Shown here in pieces: positions 1 to 11,799 of a stretch of 64,000 bases of DNA (position 1 is the first letter of the stretch; each line of letters opens with the position of its first letter). The notes under the pieces are model-generated. The model did no database searches, was not told where the DNA came from, and saw only the letters and a program-made list of their open reading frames with translations. Where the stretch lies: positions 34,651,614 to 34,715,613 of the forward strand of contig OY754334.1 of assembly GCA_963573305.1 (NCBI GenBank), written 5' to 3'. Origin of the DNA: Pyrrhosoma nymphula (taxonomy: Eukaryota; Arthropoda; Insecta; Odonata; Coenagrionidae). A program made the translations under genes and the position numbers.

Positions 1-1609
1 ACTCGTCGCCACTTCCGGAATTCAAACCCGGAAACTTCGAAATGTAAATCTAGAAACTAGGTTGCCAATCCCTTCAGTATCACAATTAGCTAATAGGTAT
101 AATTATATATAGACCTGATCATAAAACGTAAGTAACTATATCGCATTTACAGTCATCTACATCATAGTACCCATAGTGTGTGTGGCAGGGGGTGACTTTT
201 TTAACTAAAAATGCACATATGCATATTACATGATGTGAATTTAAAAAAATAAAGTGCATGGACTAATTAGGCGCAACGTGACTTTAATTCATTCTTTTAA
301 CTAGAATAAATCAACTAATCCACCTGAATTGGTGCATGAGCAGCTCGGATATACAGTTCACATTCTTTGATAGCCCATTTATTATTCCCCGTATATTTCT
401 ACCGTGCAAATGTTTCGGGGACCTCATATTCATTGTTTTTTGCTTGTAACTGCGCTTTCACAAGCTAAAGTCAAAGCGTTTTTATGGACATTGGAAAAAT
501 ATTTCCAATTTTCGCTTCGTAGAAAAAAGAAAGGCGAAAAGGAAAGAGTGTGTGACAATTTTTTGATATTTTCTAAATATCTGGAGGCAGAGTAAGTGGA
601 TGAATAATACGATTTTAGAATCAATGGGCATTTCATTTAGATGGTCAAAAGAAGGCATTGATGTGATCGTGAAAAAGGGAGGAACAGTATAGGTGTTTTC
701 GATTAAATGCATGGGTTAGAGGATGCATGCTGAGGTTAATAATGAATCATTGCCATCGAAGAAAATCCATTCTCAGTAGGAAAGGTAGCGTATGATAAAA
801 TTTATCAAAGCCTATCTCTAAACCAGCATACCGATAAACACATCTCTTGACCTTTAACTCAGGGCATGAAAAAAGATTTTTCGGAGCATGGGGATGTGAA
901 AATCCATCTATACTCCTCATAAGGTTTCATTTTACATTCTGTAGATATCAATTGTCATTTAGCTAAAAAATATAGGTTCACTGCACAACTCTATTCTTCT
1001 CTATTTAGAGCCGCTGAGCTAAGTCCTTGTTTCACTGTTCTTATTTTATTGGTCTAAAAACGATGAGGAGGATGAGTGGTATCAGCGCACCGGTAGGAGA
1101 AAGGGAGATTCAAGTTACTAAAGGTAATACAGTTTACGTATGACCCCACTTCTTGTTAGCTATACTTATAATGGTGTAGTGGATTAAATGTGGATATTTT
1201 CCATATTCATTTTCATGGTTCATTAGATCACCATGGCCCACTATTAGCTCTAAATGTCTAAGACAACAAGACAATAGTCTCGGAAGGTCAAGGTCCTACA
1301 TCCTTTTGGTCGTGGTTTTTTTGAAAGCTGGATTCCTTTATTTTCATGGATAACGCGGAGAAGATTCTTGAAGTACGCCTAGTATGGGACCTCGCAGTTG
1401 CCCACCTTCCGTCGAGTTTTTCAGCAACTATCTGTCGCTCTCTGAAATCTTAACTCATCCACCTATCCGTACTGGCACAGAATAACCCAGATTCTGTTCG
1501 TCTCACCCAGTTAATTCTTATGGGCTGCTATTGTTTTTAAGATGATAGCCATCCCTTCGTCGTTTTTGCCTTCAATCAAAATTCATTCTAATCATGGAGG
1601 GTTTTGACG
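1..1609. other. AT-rich stretch, no gene recognised
   Basis: I see no coding region with a recognisable family, no RNA gene and no clear repeat here. Short ORFs around 404-712 overlap on both strands and look like chance frames in AT-rich DNA. Confidence 0.5.
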
Positions 1610-1937
1610 GTTGGTGTGGTGGCTTGGATATTTGTGTCTCATCTCGAGCATCCAGGTTGAAATCCTGGAAGTAGTGGACATTTTTTAAGTGGAGTCTCTA
1701 TCACTGCGCGAGTGCTTTGCGGGGAGAAGTTCAAATGTTGTACTCTGCTCGTCGGATGGGATGTTAAATGGTGGACCCATCGGCACTTTTCGTTACGAGT
1801 GGACAAATGCCGGAGCCGTGTTTCACTACACCTTTCCTCCATTCTCCAATTATCCCTTCTCATAATGATCTAGCCTTTTGTCTTAAATTGCGTAAGGACC
1901 TTCAATTGCAGATTATCTCCCCAAATAACCAACCTGG
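1610..1937 (+). repeat. tRNA-derived SINE
   Basis: The head resembles a tRNA-type RNA polymerase III promoter: an A-box-like stretch (tggcttggatatttg, near 1620) and a B-box-like stretch (ggttgaaatcc, near 1652). The body ends with ctccccaaataaccaacc at about 1917-1934. A near-identical tail (ctccccaaataaccaa), preceded by a similar cctccattctc stretch, ends the repeat at 61.4-61.7 kb, so the two appear to be one family. The antisense ORF at 1639-1863 is a by-product of the repeat. The boundaries are approximate because I could not identify a target duplication. Confidence 0.65.
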
Positions 1938-4900
1938 TATCTGAATCTCTACGTTATCACCTATTCAATACAAAAATATTTATCTATGCATCTGTAATAC
2001 GAAATCGCTACGTAATATCGTGCTTACCAGTTTGAGGGAGTGTGACAGGGGGTGATTCAACACCAGGCACGCAACACTTGTTTTATTTCAAAGTTGAACC
2101 TCGCATGCTCCCCTGGCCATAAAGCGCGAACCAAAAAGCATTACGGAGAACAATGCACAGTCAAACCAGGAGATTGCCACGCTGGCGAACATACCAGTAT
2201 ACAGTATCCGGGTGAACATACTATCACTGATTAGTATTACCAATGTGACTTAATCATCATGCTACGAGACACTTGCTCATGCAGGAAAAAAATGACGCCG
2301 GACATCACAAGCGATGAGAGGTGTTAGTCATAATGATAAGTTTATAAACACAAACACCTTGCCCGCCTGGGTCGGTTTTTCGCATGCTCAGGGCATGGGT
2401 CTTTTTCAAGTTCTGGTGGTTCGGCCCCTGAGAAACCTCAAGACAAGCCAATGGCTTATCGGGATCGCAAGGGCACACCAGAATCGTCAGACAGTAAAAA
2501 AACACAAACCTAGTGTGCCAAGTGAAATAGTCTCACGGTTGCAAAGATTATTATAAAGTTACAGATACACAAATAAAAGCATCAACTATCATATCAAGTG
2601 GACATTGAAAACTGAGAAAAATAATAATAATATATAAAGCACGAAAATAAATTATGTGTGTAATAGTCACGCACACGGGTGCAAAGCAACACATTGTGAT
2701 GGCGAATTTCCCCTTACTTGGTGTACCGTAATAGCGCAGAAAGCCTTAGAATTTAGTCGACTTTCCGTAGAACAGGCTTTTAAAAGGGTTACTATCTTTT
2801 TCCAGGCCATCGCCTTCCTATTCATCACTTTTGCTTTAATTCACCTCCTGTTGTTCTCTCTTGCCATCCATCTGGCCTTCCAGGATTCCTCACCGCAAGA
2901 TTTTTCCCGTAAACAATTCTCTACCTCTCATCCCTTAGCTTTCTCATTAACTCATTGCTTTTGTTTCCAAGGGCTTCCGCATTTTTTTCAATTTATTTTT
3001 CCTCTTTGCTTCTCAAAAAAAATCATCAAGCTCTCACTAGTTTTCGTTCCTCCCCGCTGTCCCCTCTCATCCCACCCCAGCCACTCCACTTTCTCAACTC
3101 TTCTTCTTGGCCCCTTTTTTCTCTTGGTTACTTCCCCCCCTGTCCGAAAAATTGGAATTCGATAATTGGCCTGAAGGAGGGATAGTGAAGACCTCCTTAT
3201 ACCTGAGGAGGAGTAGAAAAAAGGAACGCGATAGCTTTCAAGGAGAAGAAAAGTAAAGGTAGTCTTCTGTCCTCAGCGGCGTTTTGAGGGAGGGATCGCG
3301 GAAATTGGGGTATCACCTGATTGGTTGGCTTGCGTCCGTGGAGAGAGAAAGGGTAGTGAATTAGCTGCGGGATTTCCATAGTAGGATATCAGATGAGGGG
3401 AATCAGATGAGAGAGAGAGATCAGGGAGTCTTACTGAGGGATTAATGCTTCTTGACAGTTAACCCGATTTCATTCCTCTTTTTTTAGTGTAAATTATTTT
3501 TTCCTGGATTCCTTATTCTTCAATATTTAAGGTAGTTTGAGCGAAATTTCACTTCTCCTAGAATTTGATGAATTTGACCTCGCTTTAAAGATAAAACTCC
3601 TATCTTCCCATTGATATTAAAATATTAAGCTCTTAGCCAAACTACTTTACGAGCAATTTGCCTAAACATTGAAGCTGTTTTGCATGGGATAGATTACGGC
3701 TGTGTGCTCCAGATGGAGAATATTGAATGAAATAGAAATTTCTAACATCTATATTTCGTCAAAAAACTATAGATACGTAGTTGGTATGTTTTCTCAACTT
3801 CTCAAAGATTTATCAGTTACTCACTGCAGTAATTTTTACAGAATCGCAAAAGATCTGCTGTTTTGAAGGTGTTTGAAGGTGTTATACGGCGTGAAAAAAT
3901 TAGTCAAATTAAAGACTTATGGACATATATATTTAATTATTGAAAATTTGTGTCATATGTAGCATATTTTTGTGCCATTTACAATGTTTACTTCACACTT
4001 CTTACAGTCACTGAATCAAAAAATAAAATTCGAATATGGTCTCCATTATGACTAGGGAAATATTATCCTTAAACTACCTTAATCACGATTAATACTTTTT
4101 TACAAACAATTCCATTTTTTCTTCGATATTTTTAAATTAATTCATTGTATAAACCCTGAAAACGGCGTATTTATCCACTTTTTATGAGTATGTGCATTTA
4201 ATATTAATTCATTTTGTATTTATTTTGTACGCTTTAGCACTTATATCATGATGACAGCTCCCCACAGGAGAGATTACTTAGAGATTACTTATAATTAGAG
4301 ATACTTAAACCTCATATGTTTTAGTTGCATGTTTGTGAATTCACTACGTGAATGAGTATTCATGAATAATAAATAATCTATCTATATAATTTATAAGCGA
4401 AATTATAAGTCTAATTTCAATCTCTTTATGCTCATTTTGCTCATAAAGCTACGATGGTAAATGGTATTCGGTATGGTATAACAGACAATCATTTTATGTA
4501 ACTTTGCAATTTGATATTTCCAATGCACCTTGCAATTTAAGTGCCTGTGTATGCTGTTGCTCATCGCCGAGGTTTTATTTAATGGTCATAACTTTGTACC
4601 GAAGATGCCCGTTTGAATACAGTTGAAACTGCTGTCTTGAAAAACAACCTACGTGATAAATGCTCGAGAGTGCAGGACCATTTGCTTCGACGCCGCAGAA
4701 ATTTACGGCGTTGGATCAAAAAGTACGCGGAATTTTTTTCTCTCAATAAATCTCTATTTATTCGTGAATGTTAATTTTTTCCCTTCCCCCCGTTAGGTAT
4801 AACAAAATTTGTGCTAGCTCTTTTTCCAATCTTCAAAGCATTTTCGGTATGACCTTAAGCTTCTTCAGCGATTCTGTTATTATCTCCTCAAGGTTGGTAA

Positions 4901-5311
4901 AACGTCGTCCATTCATTGTTTTTTTATCTTAGAGAATAGGAAGACGTCGAAGGTCTAATACGGAGGCTAAGGCATAATAACGGTGTTCTTTTACGCCTAA
5001 CATTCAGGAACAAGCTGTGAAGTGCGAGGAGGTGCATTCTTGTGGTGAAATTGCCATGAGTTATTTCCCCACGAATCCGGGATAAACGCCTTCTTGTAAA
5101 CGGCGTAGAACCCGCAGAGCGAACTTCTCATTTACCGTATGACTCGATGGTATGAACTCATAGTACACTACCTATGCCATTGATATCGTGAAAAAACGGT
5201 GAGCAGAGCCTTCACATTCGATCAAATTTAACGAGGTTTGTACCGCTAGTAAAAGCTTTTTTTCTGGTGTTAATATCAGGAGATTTAAGGTCAAATAATT
5301 TTTTTTTCAAA
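1938..5311. other. No gene; local pyrimidine/purine bias
   Basis: No family is recognisable. The + strand is pyrimidine-rich from about 2,780 to 3,150 and purine-rich from about 3,160 to 3,420. This bias keeps frames open (the 169-codon ORF at 2656-3165 is rich in F, L, S and P) without indicating a protein. From 3.4 to 5.3 kb it is plain AT-rich sequence. Confidence 0.45.
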
Positions 5312-5357
5312 CTTCAGCCAACGTTTCGGTCCTTTATTGACCCCTCTTCAGGGCTAT
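5312..5357 (-). repeat. PLE-type terminal hairpin motif
   Basis: Read on the minus strand, this contains CTGAAGA, a hairpin with arms GGTC/GACC around an AATAAA-like loop, then GAAACGTTGG. The same arrangement (ccctgaa, gtcaataaa, then gacgaaacgttgg) recurs on the + strand at 41,200-41,237. CTGANGA, then a stem, then GAAAC is typical of the long terminal sequences of Penelope-like elements. No coding part of an element is visible nearby, so this looks like a detached end. Confidence 0.4.
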
Positions 5358-7800
5358 AAATAGATGTTACATGATAGTGAAAAATGTTTTACAATCCTTT
5401 TTTTATTATAAATTGGTTAAAATATCTAATTTACTGTCATTAAAAAGAAAAATACATGGACATATTCAAGATTTTTACCATTCAAGTTTGTTGCTGATTT
5501 TCATTTACAATTTTAATCTGGTTGCTTGGATCCATTTTTTGTTGAAAAGTTATGTCATTTATTAAATTATTGTAAATTTTGCTGAGATAAGTAATGTCTG
5601 ACCAAATAGTATTATAGGTCGAGAAATAAATACCATTTTAAAGCTATTTTGCATGAGCGACTCGCAAAAAGCAACATTTTACATTTCCAATACGGTGCTG
5701 AAATTTATTTCGTTCTTGTAGCGAAATTTAATACAAATTATTTGTTTCAATTTATCCATTTGTCAAAATTCTCTGTGCACACCAAAACACGTGTAATATT
5801 TTCGATAGTCAAACAATATGGCAACCAAAGTAAAAATTCGTCAGTGACAGGTGTATCAATATAACAACAAAAGTATGACAATTGGGCGTGAACAATCTGC
5901 GAAATTTAAAAATACGCATAATTTTTATCAAACCTCGTACAATGGGACATCTTGTTCATGCTTTCATTCAACAATTTTTTCATTTCACACACAACTCCTA
6001 AGATTTTAGTGCTTCTCCTAATCAACCTTCCGTATCAGCTTTTTCACTTTTAGAGTTTAAGGGTTTGAATGATTTTGATGCGTGAATTAGCTAGAGAACT
6101 TTTTAAGAAGGCCTTAAACGGTCTCAGAGTGATTAACATATCGTGTTCTTTTACGTAATTCCAATCCATTCACCTGTTTTACTTCATTTTCTTGTCTATT
6201 CCTCACACTCTCTTCTGCAATGGAATGACAGTTTCGTGTCGTTCGTAGAGTTTTGAATAACCAGCTGAAAGAACGAAGCTCATTCAATGACCATTTACTT
6301 TAATAACGTTCGATACGGTGTATGTAAAAGGGAATTACTTACAACTAGTGGAGTTCTTTCACCTTAAAGGCCTTTTCAAATTTTTAGCATTATTACTAAA
6401 TTTTCTGTGCCTACACAATTTACATGATATATTTTAAAATATTTTAATATGTTGCTAAATAACCAAATTTTGTATCTCACTAGTAAATATCTCTTCTATT
6501 TAAAATTGCTGTCATGTAATAATGCTTTCAAAATTTTATATTTTTTATATATATATTTTTTATAAAGTATTTTAAATTTTCGCTAAATGCCAAACATTTT
6601 TTTTACTCAAAAGTGCATTTTACCTCTCTTACCTTAAATTTCTGTCATCTAAAAATGATTTGGAATATTTTTAAGTATTTAATGTGAGGGTTTGTTTTTT
6701 CTTAGGCCTGTGCTATGCTCTCTTCCTCTTTCTCAGTCCCCTAGTAAATCCGTGTTTCTAAAGCTTCAGGACTATAGAAGTCGAAGTGAAATTCCTATTC
6801 TTCCCAAACTCTAGGCCCGAAAAGAATATACGTGTGATATTTTTCCAGATGACGCTGAAGTTCTTGCGTGGAACACGACATAAAATCCATAACTTTGTGT
6901 TATTATTTGCTGTCTTACCATTAACATATTCAAACAATAGTAAGTTCAATTGAATGCTCTGGCAGCAGTGTTCCCAATCATAGAAATAAATACATCTCGA
7001 AGTTACTGGTTCACATTGCAGTAGAAGCGCAAAAAGCTGTGATACAGGCATTGCTTGAATGTGTAAACTCATATTTGAGGTGAATGTCTTCCAAAAATGG
7101 CGAAGAACTGCAAATTTATGTCGCACGATAACGTTGGAATTGTAGAAATGGTTATAAAATATAGCAAAACCTGAAAATGAAATTTCTATAACTTTTCTAC
7201 AAATTGTTTTATTTAAAAACATTTCTTCCCTTTTCCTCAACAAAAGTCTACCTTACTCCATGTTTTAGCGATGAACAGACGTGAAAATCCGTCGGTGTAA
7301 GGGCGTATGGAGGTGCAAATCTTTATATATAAATCAGGAATATGTGATTATATTAGGTTAGTTGTGGGGAATTTATGTGAAAAATAATGAAATATTCCTC
7401 ATCTCACTTACAGTATAATGGTGACAAAAATACTGAAATGGTAGTGAATTACTTCAGGTATTGCCGATGAGATGCGTCATTTTAAACTGTCTAAACTAAC
7501 CCTACAATTGACTGTTGGAGCCGATTAATCAACAAAACGTATACCCTTCGATTACTTTGCAACTTAGGAAGCTTTTTTCTTTTCTAAGCCTGCTCATACC
7601 TTGGGTGGTTGGACGGTTGCTTGAAGAGGCATCAACTGAGATCAGCCGCGACATTGATGGGTAGTTTGGTGAGGGGTAAAACTATTTGGAATAATAAAGG
7701 AACAAAGAAGTCCAAAGTTTAACGTCCCATACGACGGATGGAGTTCTTAACTTAGTGCTCTCTATTTATCACGCAAACAGGAGCCGTAATTCCTAAATAA
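5358..7800. other. AT-rich stretch, one unrecognised ORF
   Basis: No repeat family or RNA gene is recognised. The only ORF of any length is the antisense one at 6758-7243, described separately. Confidence 0.45.
6758..7243 (-). other. Unrecognised 161-codon ORF
   Basis: An uninterrupted antisense frame of 161 codons opens with ATG and runs to a stop. The product would be rich in F, N, I and K with scattered cysteines. I see no signal peptide, catalytic motif or repeat, and I do not recognise a family. For AT-rich DNA it is longer than most chance frames, but no neighbouring exon, splice-site pair or promoter supports it. It could be a chance ORF, an exon of an uncharacterised gene, or part of an unidentified repeat. 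Confidence 0.15.
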
Positions 7801-8392
7801 GATTCGGTGGGGTGACTAAACTTGAGAGAATAAAATGAAACATTCTAAAATCATTAAAAATATTGTTCTAAAGCTACCTGATTTTTTTAAAGAATTATTT
7901 GCCGAAGGTTTCTTAAGATATTTGATCGAGAATTGGGCATGAAATTACATGGGTTCTTATGCCTTTTCTTCTGCATCCTGCAAGTTATGCATCCACGTTC
8001 AAGTATTTAGCAAGTGGTGCGCATTTCACATCGTCCGTCACGCGCGCGGCGGATTTCTTCAAGCGCTCTGAGTTAAAATCTGTTATACATATTTCTGTAA
8101 AATGAAATACATTTTTATATATTGGATAATGAGAAAAGGTTCTTTCTGATTAATAAATCCTTGCGTTCCTATAAGAACCCGTGTAATTTCATGCCCACTT
8201 CTCGTTCAAATACCATAAGAAATCTGTGGGAAATAATCCTGAAAGAAATCAGGTAGCTTCTAGACAACAAATTTAATGTTTCCTGCAAGTTTCATCGAAT
8301 GCTCTCAAGTTGAGTGAAACCATCGAACCTTCTTAAGAAATCCTCTGCCTATGAAAAGCCAGTACCGTAGTCACCAAACCAATCCGATTCCC
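7801..8392. repeat. Long imperfect inverted repeat (foldback/MITE-like)
   Basis: The sequence at about 7,801-7,960 reappears in reverse complement at about 8,170-8,392. Shared blocks include ggtgacta at the outer edge, agctacctgattt in the middle, and gggcatgaaattaca followed by gggttcttat at the inner edge. The right arm carries roughly 55 extra bases. The spacer of about 210 bp (7,960-8,170) has a short GC-rich patch (cgcgcgcggcgga). This may be one foldback transposon or two opposed copies of one repeat; no coding capacity is visible. Confidence 0.65.
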
Positions 8393-9171
8393 ACTGTCAT
8401 CATTTAAAGAATTATTTTTTAACTGCACGAGTAAAGCCATGGAAGTTCTCATTTCTTTCGATCCACGCCGCCCTATTCCGAAACGTACTCTTTAGCGGAA
8501 TCACCAGTGTCATTATCCCGCTCGTGGGAGAAGGAAAAAAAAAACCTAACGTATTGGATTTTACATATTTTAAAGGCGTCGGGCTCTTACACGCCCCGCT
8601 CTGCCCATTTCCTTTCTCGCCCGCTGAAACCTCCCCATCCCTCCCCGAGTTTTTCCTCCGATCCAAAATCTCATCCCTTCTTCGCATTACGCGCCATTTA
8701 CTCCCCAGGGGAGATAGTCCTGCTCCTTTTTTTCTCTCCATTCAGAGCCTCCTTTATCCTTTACACGATCCCTTTCCCTTTATCCATTCCCCCTTGGCCC
8801 TCTCCCTTCCCTCTTTTCGTCCTCCATTCCCACTCTCCCTCCCCACTTCCGGTATCTTTCCACTCCACACGCAAACCAAACTCCATTCCCTCCCGCTCCC
8901 GATGGAAATTCTCCCAAAACGCGCCTGGGCGGTTGGTGAACCTCAAGCCACCACCCTCCTCCCCAGAGATTCTTCCGTCGTGTTGTCCCGCGTTCTTTGA
9001 CCTCTATAGCTCTCCCATCTCATACGCCATGCTATCCTTCTCGCTTGGAAACGGCAAGGTAGCCACCCTTGTTGTGAAGCTCGGGAGAAGCTGTAAATAT
9101 CCTAGAAATTGCTCATCGTTAGTAAACATCGACTCTGAGATTGGTTTGCTGCTGCTTTCCATTCCTTTATA
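8393..9171. other. Pyrimidine-rich low-complexity region
   Basis: From about 8,580 to 9,000 the + strand is dominated by C and T runs (cccttt, ctcccc). This holds open overlapping frames on both strands (221 and 158 codons on +). Their translations are mostly P, S, F and L with no domain. I treat them as composition artefacts. Confidence 0.5.
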
Positions 9172-9341
9172 AATGAAAAAGGAAAACGTTGCTTTATTCC
9201 ATCAATTTGTTTTCCGGTACTACTAGTTTCGACGCAGCTGCGTCAACTTTAGGTACCTGCCTCCCAGGACGCCGCTGCGTCGAAACTAGTAGTACCGGAA
9301 AAAAAGTTGGTGGATTAAAACAAAATGTTTCCCTTTTCATT
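9172..9341. repeat. Strong foldback element, about 73-bp arms
   Basis: The left arm (9,172-9,244) and right arm (9,268-9,341) are reverse complements. The inner 35 bp (9,210-9,244 versus 9,268-9,302) differ at one position; the outer part is more diverged. The loop is 23 bp. The right arm has the hairpin-then-GAAAC arrangement (gctgcgtcgaaac) also seen at PLE-like ends in this window, so it may derive from a PLE terminus. No target duplication was found. Confidence 0.75.
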
Positions 9342-9523
9342 GAAAAAATGAAGTTCCACAAAGTTGAGCCTGAGACGATTTAGATAATTTCCACTACTTT
9401 CTCCTTTCGGCAATCAAAGCATAGAAATTCATTAATATTTTTAATTATGACACGCTTTCTCATTCCAATCTGAACGCACTATCCAAAGAATGTAGGTACT
9501 CAATGCCCCGCTCCAGTTTCATG

Positions 9524-9850
9524 ATTTCAAACTTATTTCATCTCAGATTAAATCAATTGGGACATTCTTTTGTCGTCTTGATTCACACTTTTTGATCTCC
9601 ACCAAGCTATTATCGCAACTCATACGAACTGTTATAATCTCTGCAAAAATCGTCCGAGAGCAAAACAAAATTAATGAAATATCCTTTATCAGAGAACCTG
9701 TTTCATATTTTCAAGCGTATTACATCTCAGAATAAAACCAATTGAGACATTCTTTTGTCGTCTTGGACCACGTGTTTTGACCTCCTCCAAGCTATTATCG
9801 CAACTCATACTAACTGCTATCATTATCCCTTGGAATTAGAAAATTACGTA
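9524..9850. repeat. Diverged tandem duplication, about 185-bp unit
   Basis: Two consecutive copies share gacattcttttgtcgtctt (9,561 and 9,746, offset 185) and ccaagctattatcgcaac with similar flanks. Substitutions and small indels separate them, so the duplication is old compared with the exact one at 13.6 kb. The second copy is incomplete at its right end. Confidence 0.7.
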
Positions 9851-11527
9851 TTATTTTTATTCCTTGGAAACAAGGAGAACTTCCAGATAGTAATTAATAA
9901 TCAATTCATCCATCAAAAGTTTGGATTGATGCAGCTCTCCACCTAGAACTCGATACCCTTTATTGTGCTGCCCTGCTCATTATGATGTCCTCCATCACTC
10001 GCCTTCTTCCGGATGCGCTATTCCATCTCTCTCGTTTCGACTAGCCGGGTTACCTCATTTGCTTAACCTCAGTTTGATCCACCCGGGATTTATCTGGCAT
10101 CTGGCATTTATTTCTCTTCCTTTGGGAAACACACGATACACATTAAACCTGTTAGGCGCAGTTTGAAGATAAAGTTTGAGAAAAAAAACAATTCCTTCCT
10201 CAGTTTATTTAAATTCCAAATAAAAAATTTAGTTTCATGCGCTTTTATATAAAAATGATTTGAGAAACTAAAAATCTATTTCATTTCTTATTTAATATTG
10301 TATCGATGGAATAAAAAGATTCACTTGCCGTCGCTTGTAATTAATTTTGTTGGTAAACTTTCGGTATATCTAATAGTTTTAGTCTTATTATTATGAAAAA
10401 TTGTCATAAAATTTTAAAAGGCAAAAAACTACCCCAAAATATTTCTGAAATACCGCCCACTCTTACCTCCCCTAGTTACGCTACTTGGTACATCTCGTCC
10501 TTGAAATACTCAACATCCGGTTACACAACTTGAAATAGCTCATCAATGCGTTCTTTACTCCATAAAAAAACCATGTGACTTATGAACGACCATAATTTAC
10601 GACTATATCCAGATTTAGCTTGGAAGGAGTGACAGGAATATTTTCTTCCAAAAAATAAGATAAAGAGGAGTGAGTAAGGGTTTGTAAGTGTAGACATTTT
10701 CGAATAATTACATCATATTTTAATTTCACCTAATAAAAACCACCGGAAACATTTAAATTGAACCTAGATGGAACGACAATTGAACATTGGAATTATCAAC
10801 AGCAGTCATTGATCCACTGATTGGTTTTTCTGCAGCTTTCTACTTAACTCGTTTTTGTACTCACCTCTTTATTCCTCCATCAGCGTTCATTTTAACGTCC
10901 GTAACAGAGTGCCGGTGGCTTTCCATCCTTTGTTTCACGTCAATTTTTTTCCATTTATTTCTCTTCCCACTCCTTTTTTCCAGAGCCTTTCATGCCTTCA
11001 AATGTGACCTTTGGGTGTTCTCTTCTATTTCACTGTTTTTATTAAGCGTCTTCTCTACCCATCTCATTTTCGGACTTATTTGTTACTGATTCTCTCTATT
11101 CAGTTGACCTCTGCGGTTCATCTGTAACGCTACATTTACAATGCGTTCAAGCACCTCTCTTTTCCTTCTGCCGACCTCCAAACTCCACTTTAATATGAGA
11201 GCATGCTTGATACGCTGTAATAATATGCTTCCTTACTACATACCAAAACAAAGTGGCTGGCTGCCAAGTCAAGGATGCTATGAGAACTGCTTTTATTTTC
11301 CTAATTAGCGATTTTGGCATTATTTTCCTGTTTTTACTTAAATAACCACGAACCTTTCTCAGCTGATTTTAAGATGCACACAATGTCCAACATGTGTCAT
11401 TGAAGTTATCAAATAAATTGAATAATTATTTCGATACATATGCCAGCAACCACCGCGGAACTTTAATATTACTTCCTTGAAAAACGTGATGTCTCTCCTG
11501 GATAATCTGAAAGCGCCGTTATTAGTT
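9851..11527. other. No gene recognised
   Basis: A hydrophobic 100-codon frame (10,787-11,089, starting with a non-ATG codon) and other short frames lie here. I recognise no family. The composition is AT-rich with T/C-rich patches. Confidence 0.4.
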
Positions 11528-11760
11528 AAAACCCTATATTAAGCGTGGTCTAGTTTTTATGTTTCAAATACTAGAGCCCAATATATGGAAGGTGAGGGAT
11601 GACCGGTAGCTTTTGAGATGTGGACGTGGAGAATGATGGATATAGTTTGTAGGATTTAGAGGAAAAAGAACTTGTTAGTGATTGGCACCGTAGGAGAAGT
11701 TGTCGGGAGTTGGCTGTTGGGAGAAATTCGAATGAGAAAGATAAAGGGATGAAGTACGCA
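11528..11760 (+). pseudogene. Non-LTR retrotransposon RT C-terminal relic
   Basis: The frame beginning aaaaccctatat reads KTL, a stop, then AWSSFY, two turns later AFEMWTWRMMD, and after another stop RKKN and VGE. This matches the order of the conserved C-terminal tract of arthropod LINE reverse transcriptases: a KTL/WS/YG-type segment, then EMW-WRRM, then NEEVL-VGE-type residues. At least two in-frame stops interrupt about 75 codons, so the copy is dead. The same EMW/WRR signature occurs at 51.0, 57.3 and 58.3 kb, suggesting a once-abundant family. The clade (Jockey-like or RTE-like) is not certain from this fragment. Confidence 0.6.
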
Positions 11761-11799
11761 TTGAGGTCTAACGGCGTGTTGAGAAGGAAGAGACTGTTG

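Noticed and set aside
2656..3165. 169-codon ORF
   Set aside because: Pyrimidine-biased composition explains the lack of stops; no motif or homologous family is recognised.
8507..9172. 221-codon ORF on the + strand, the longest frame in the window
   Set aside because: It lies in a C/T-rich low-complexity tract, overlaps other open frames on both strands, and its translation is mostly P, S, F and L with no domain.
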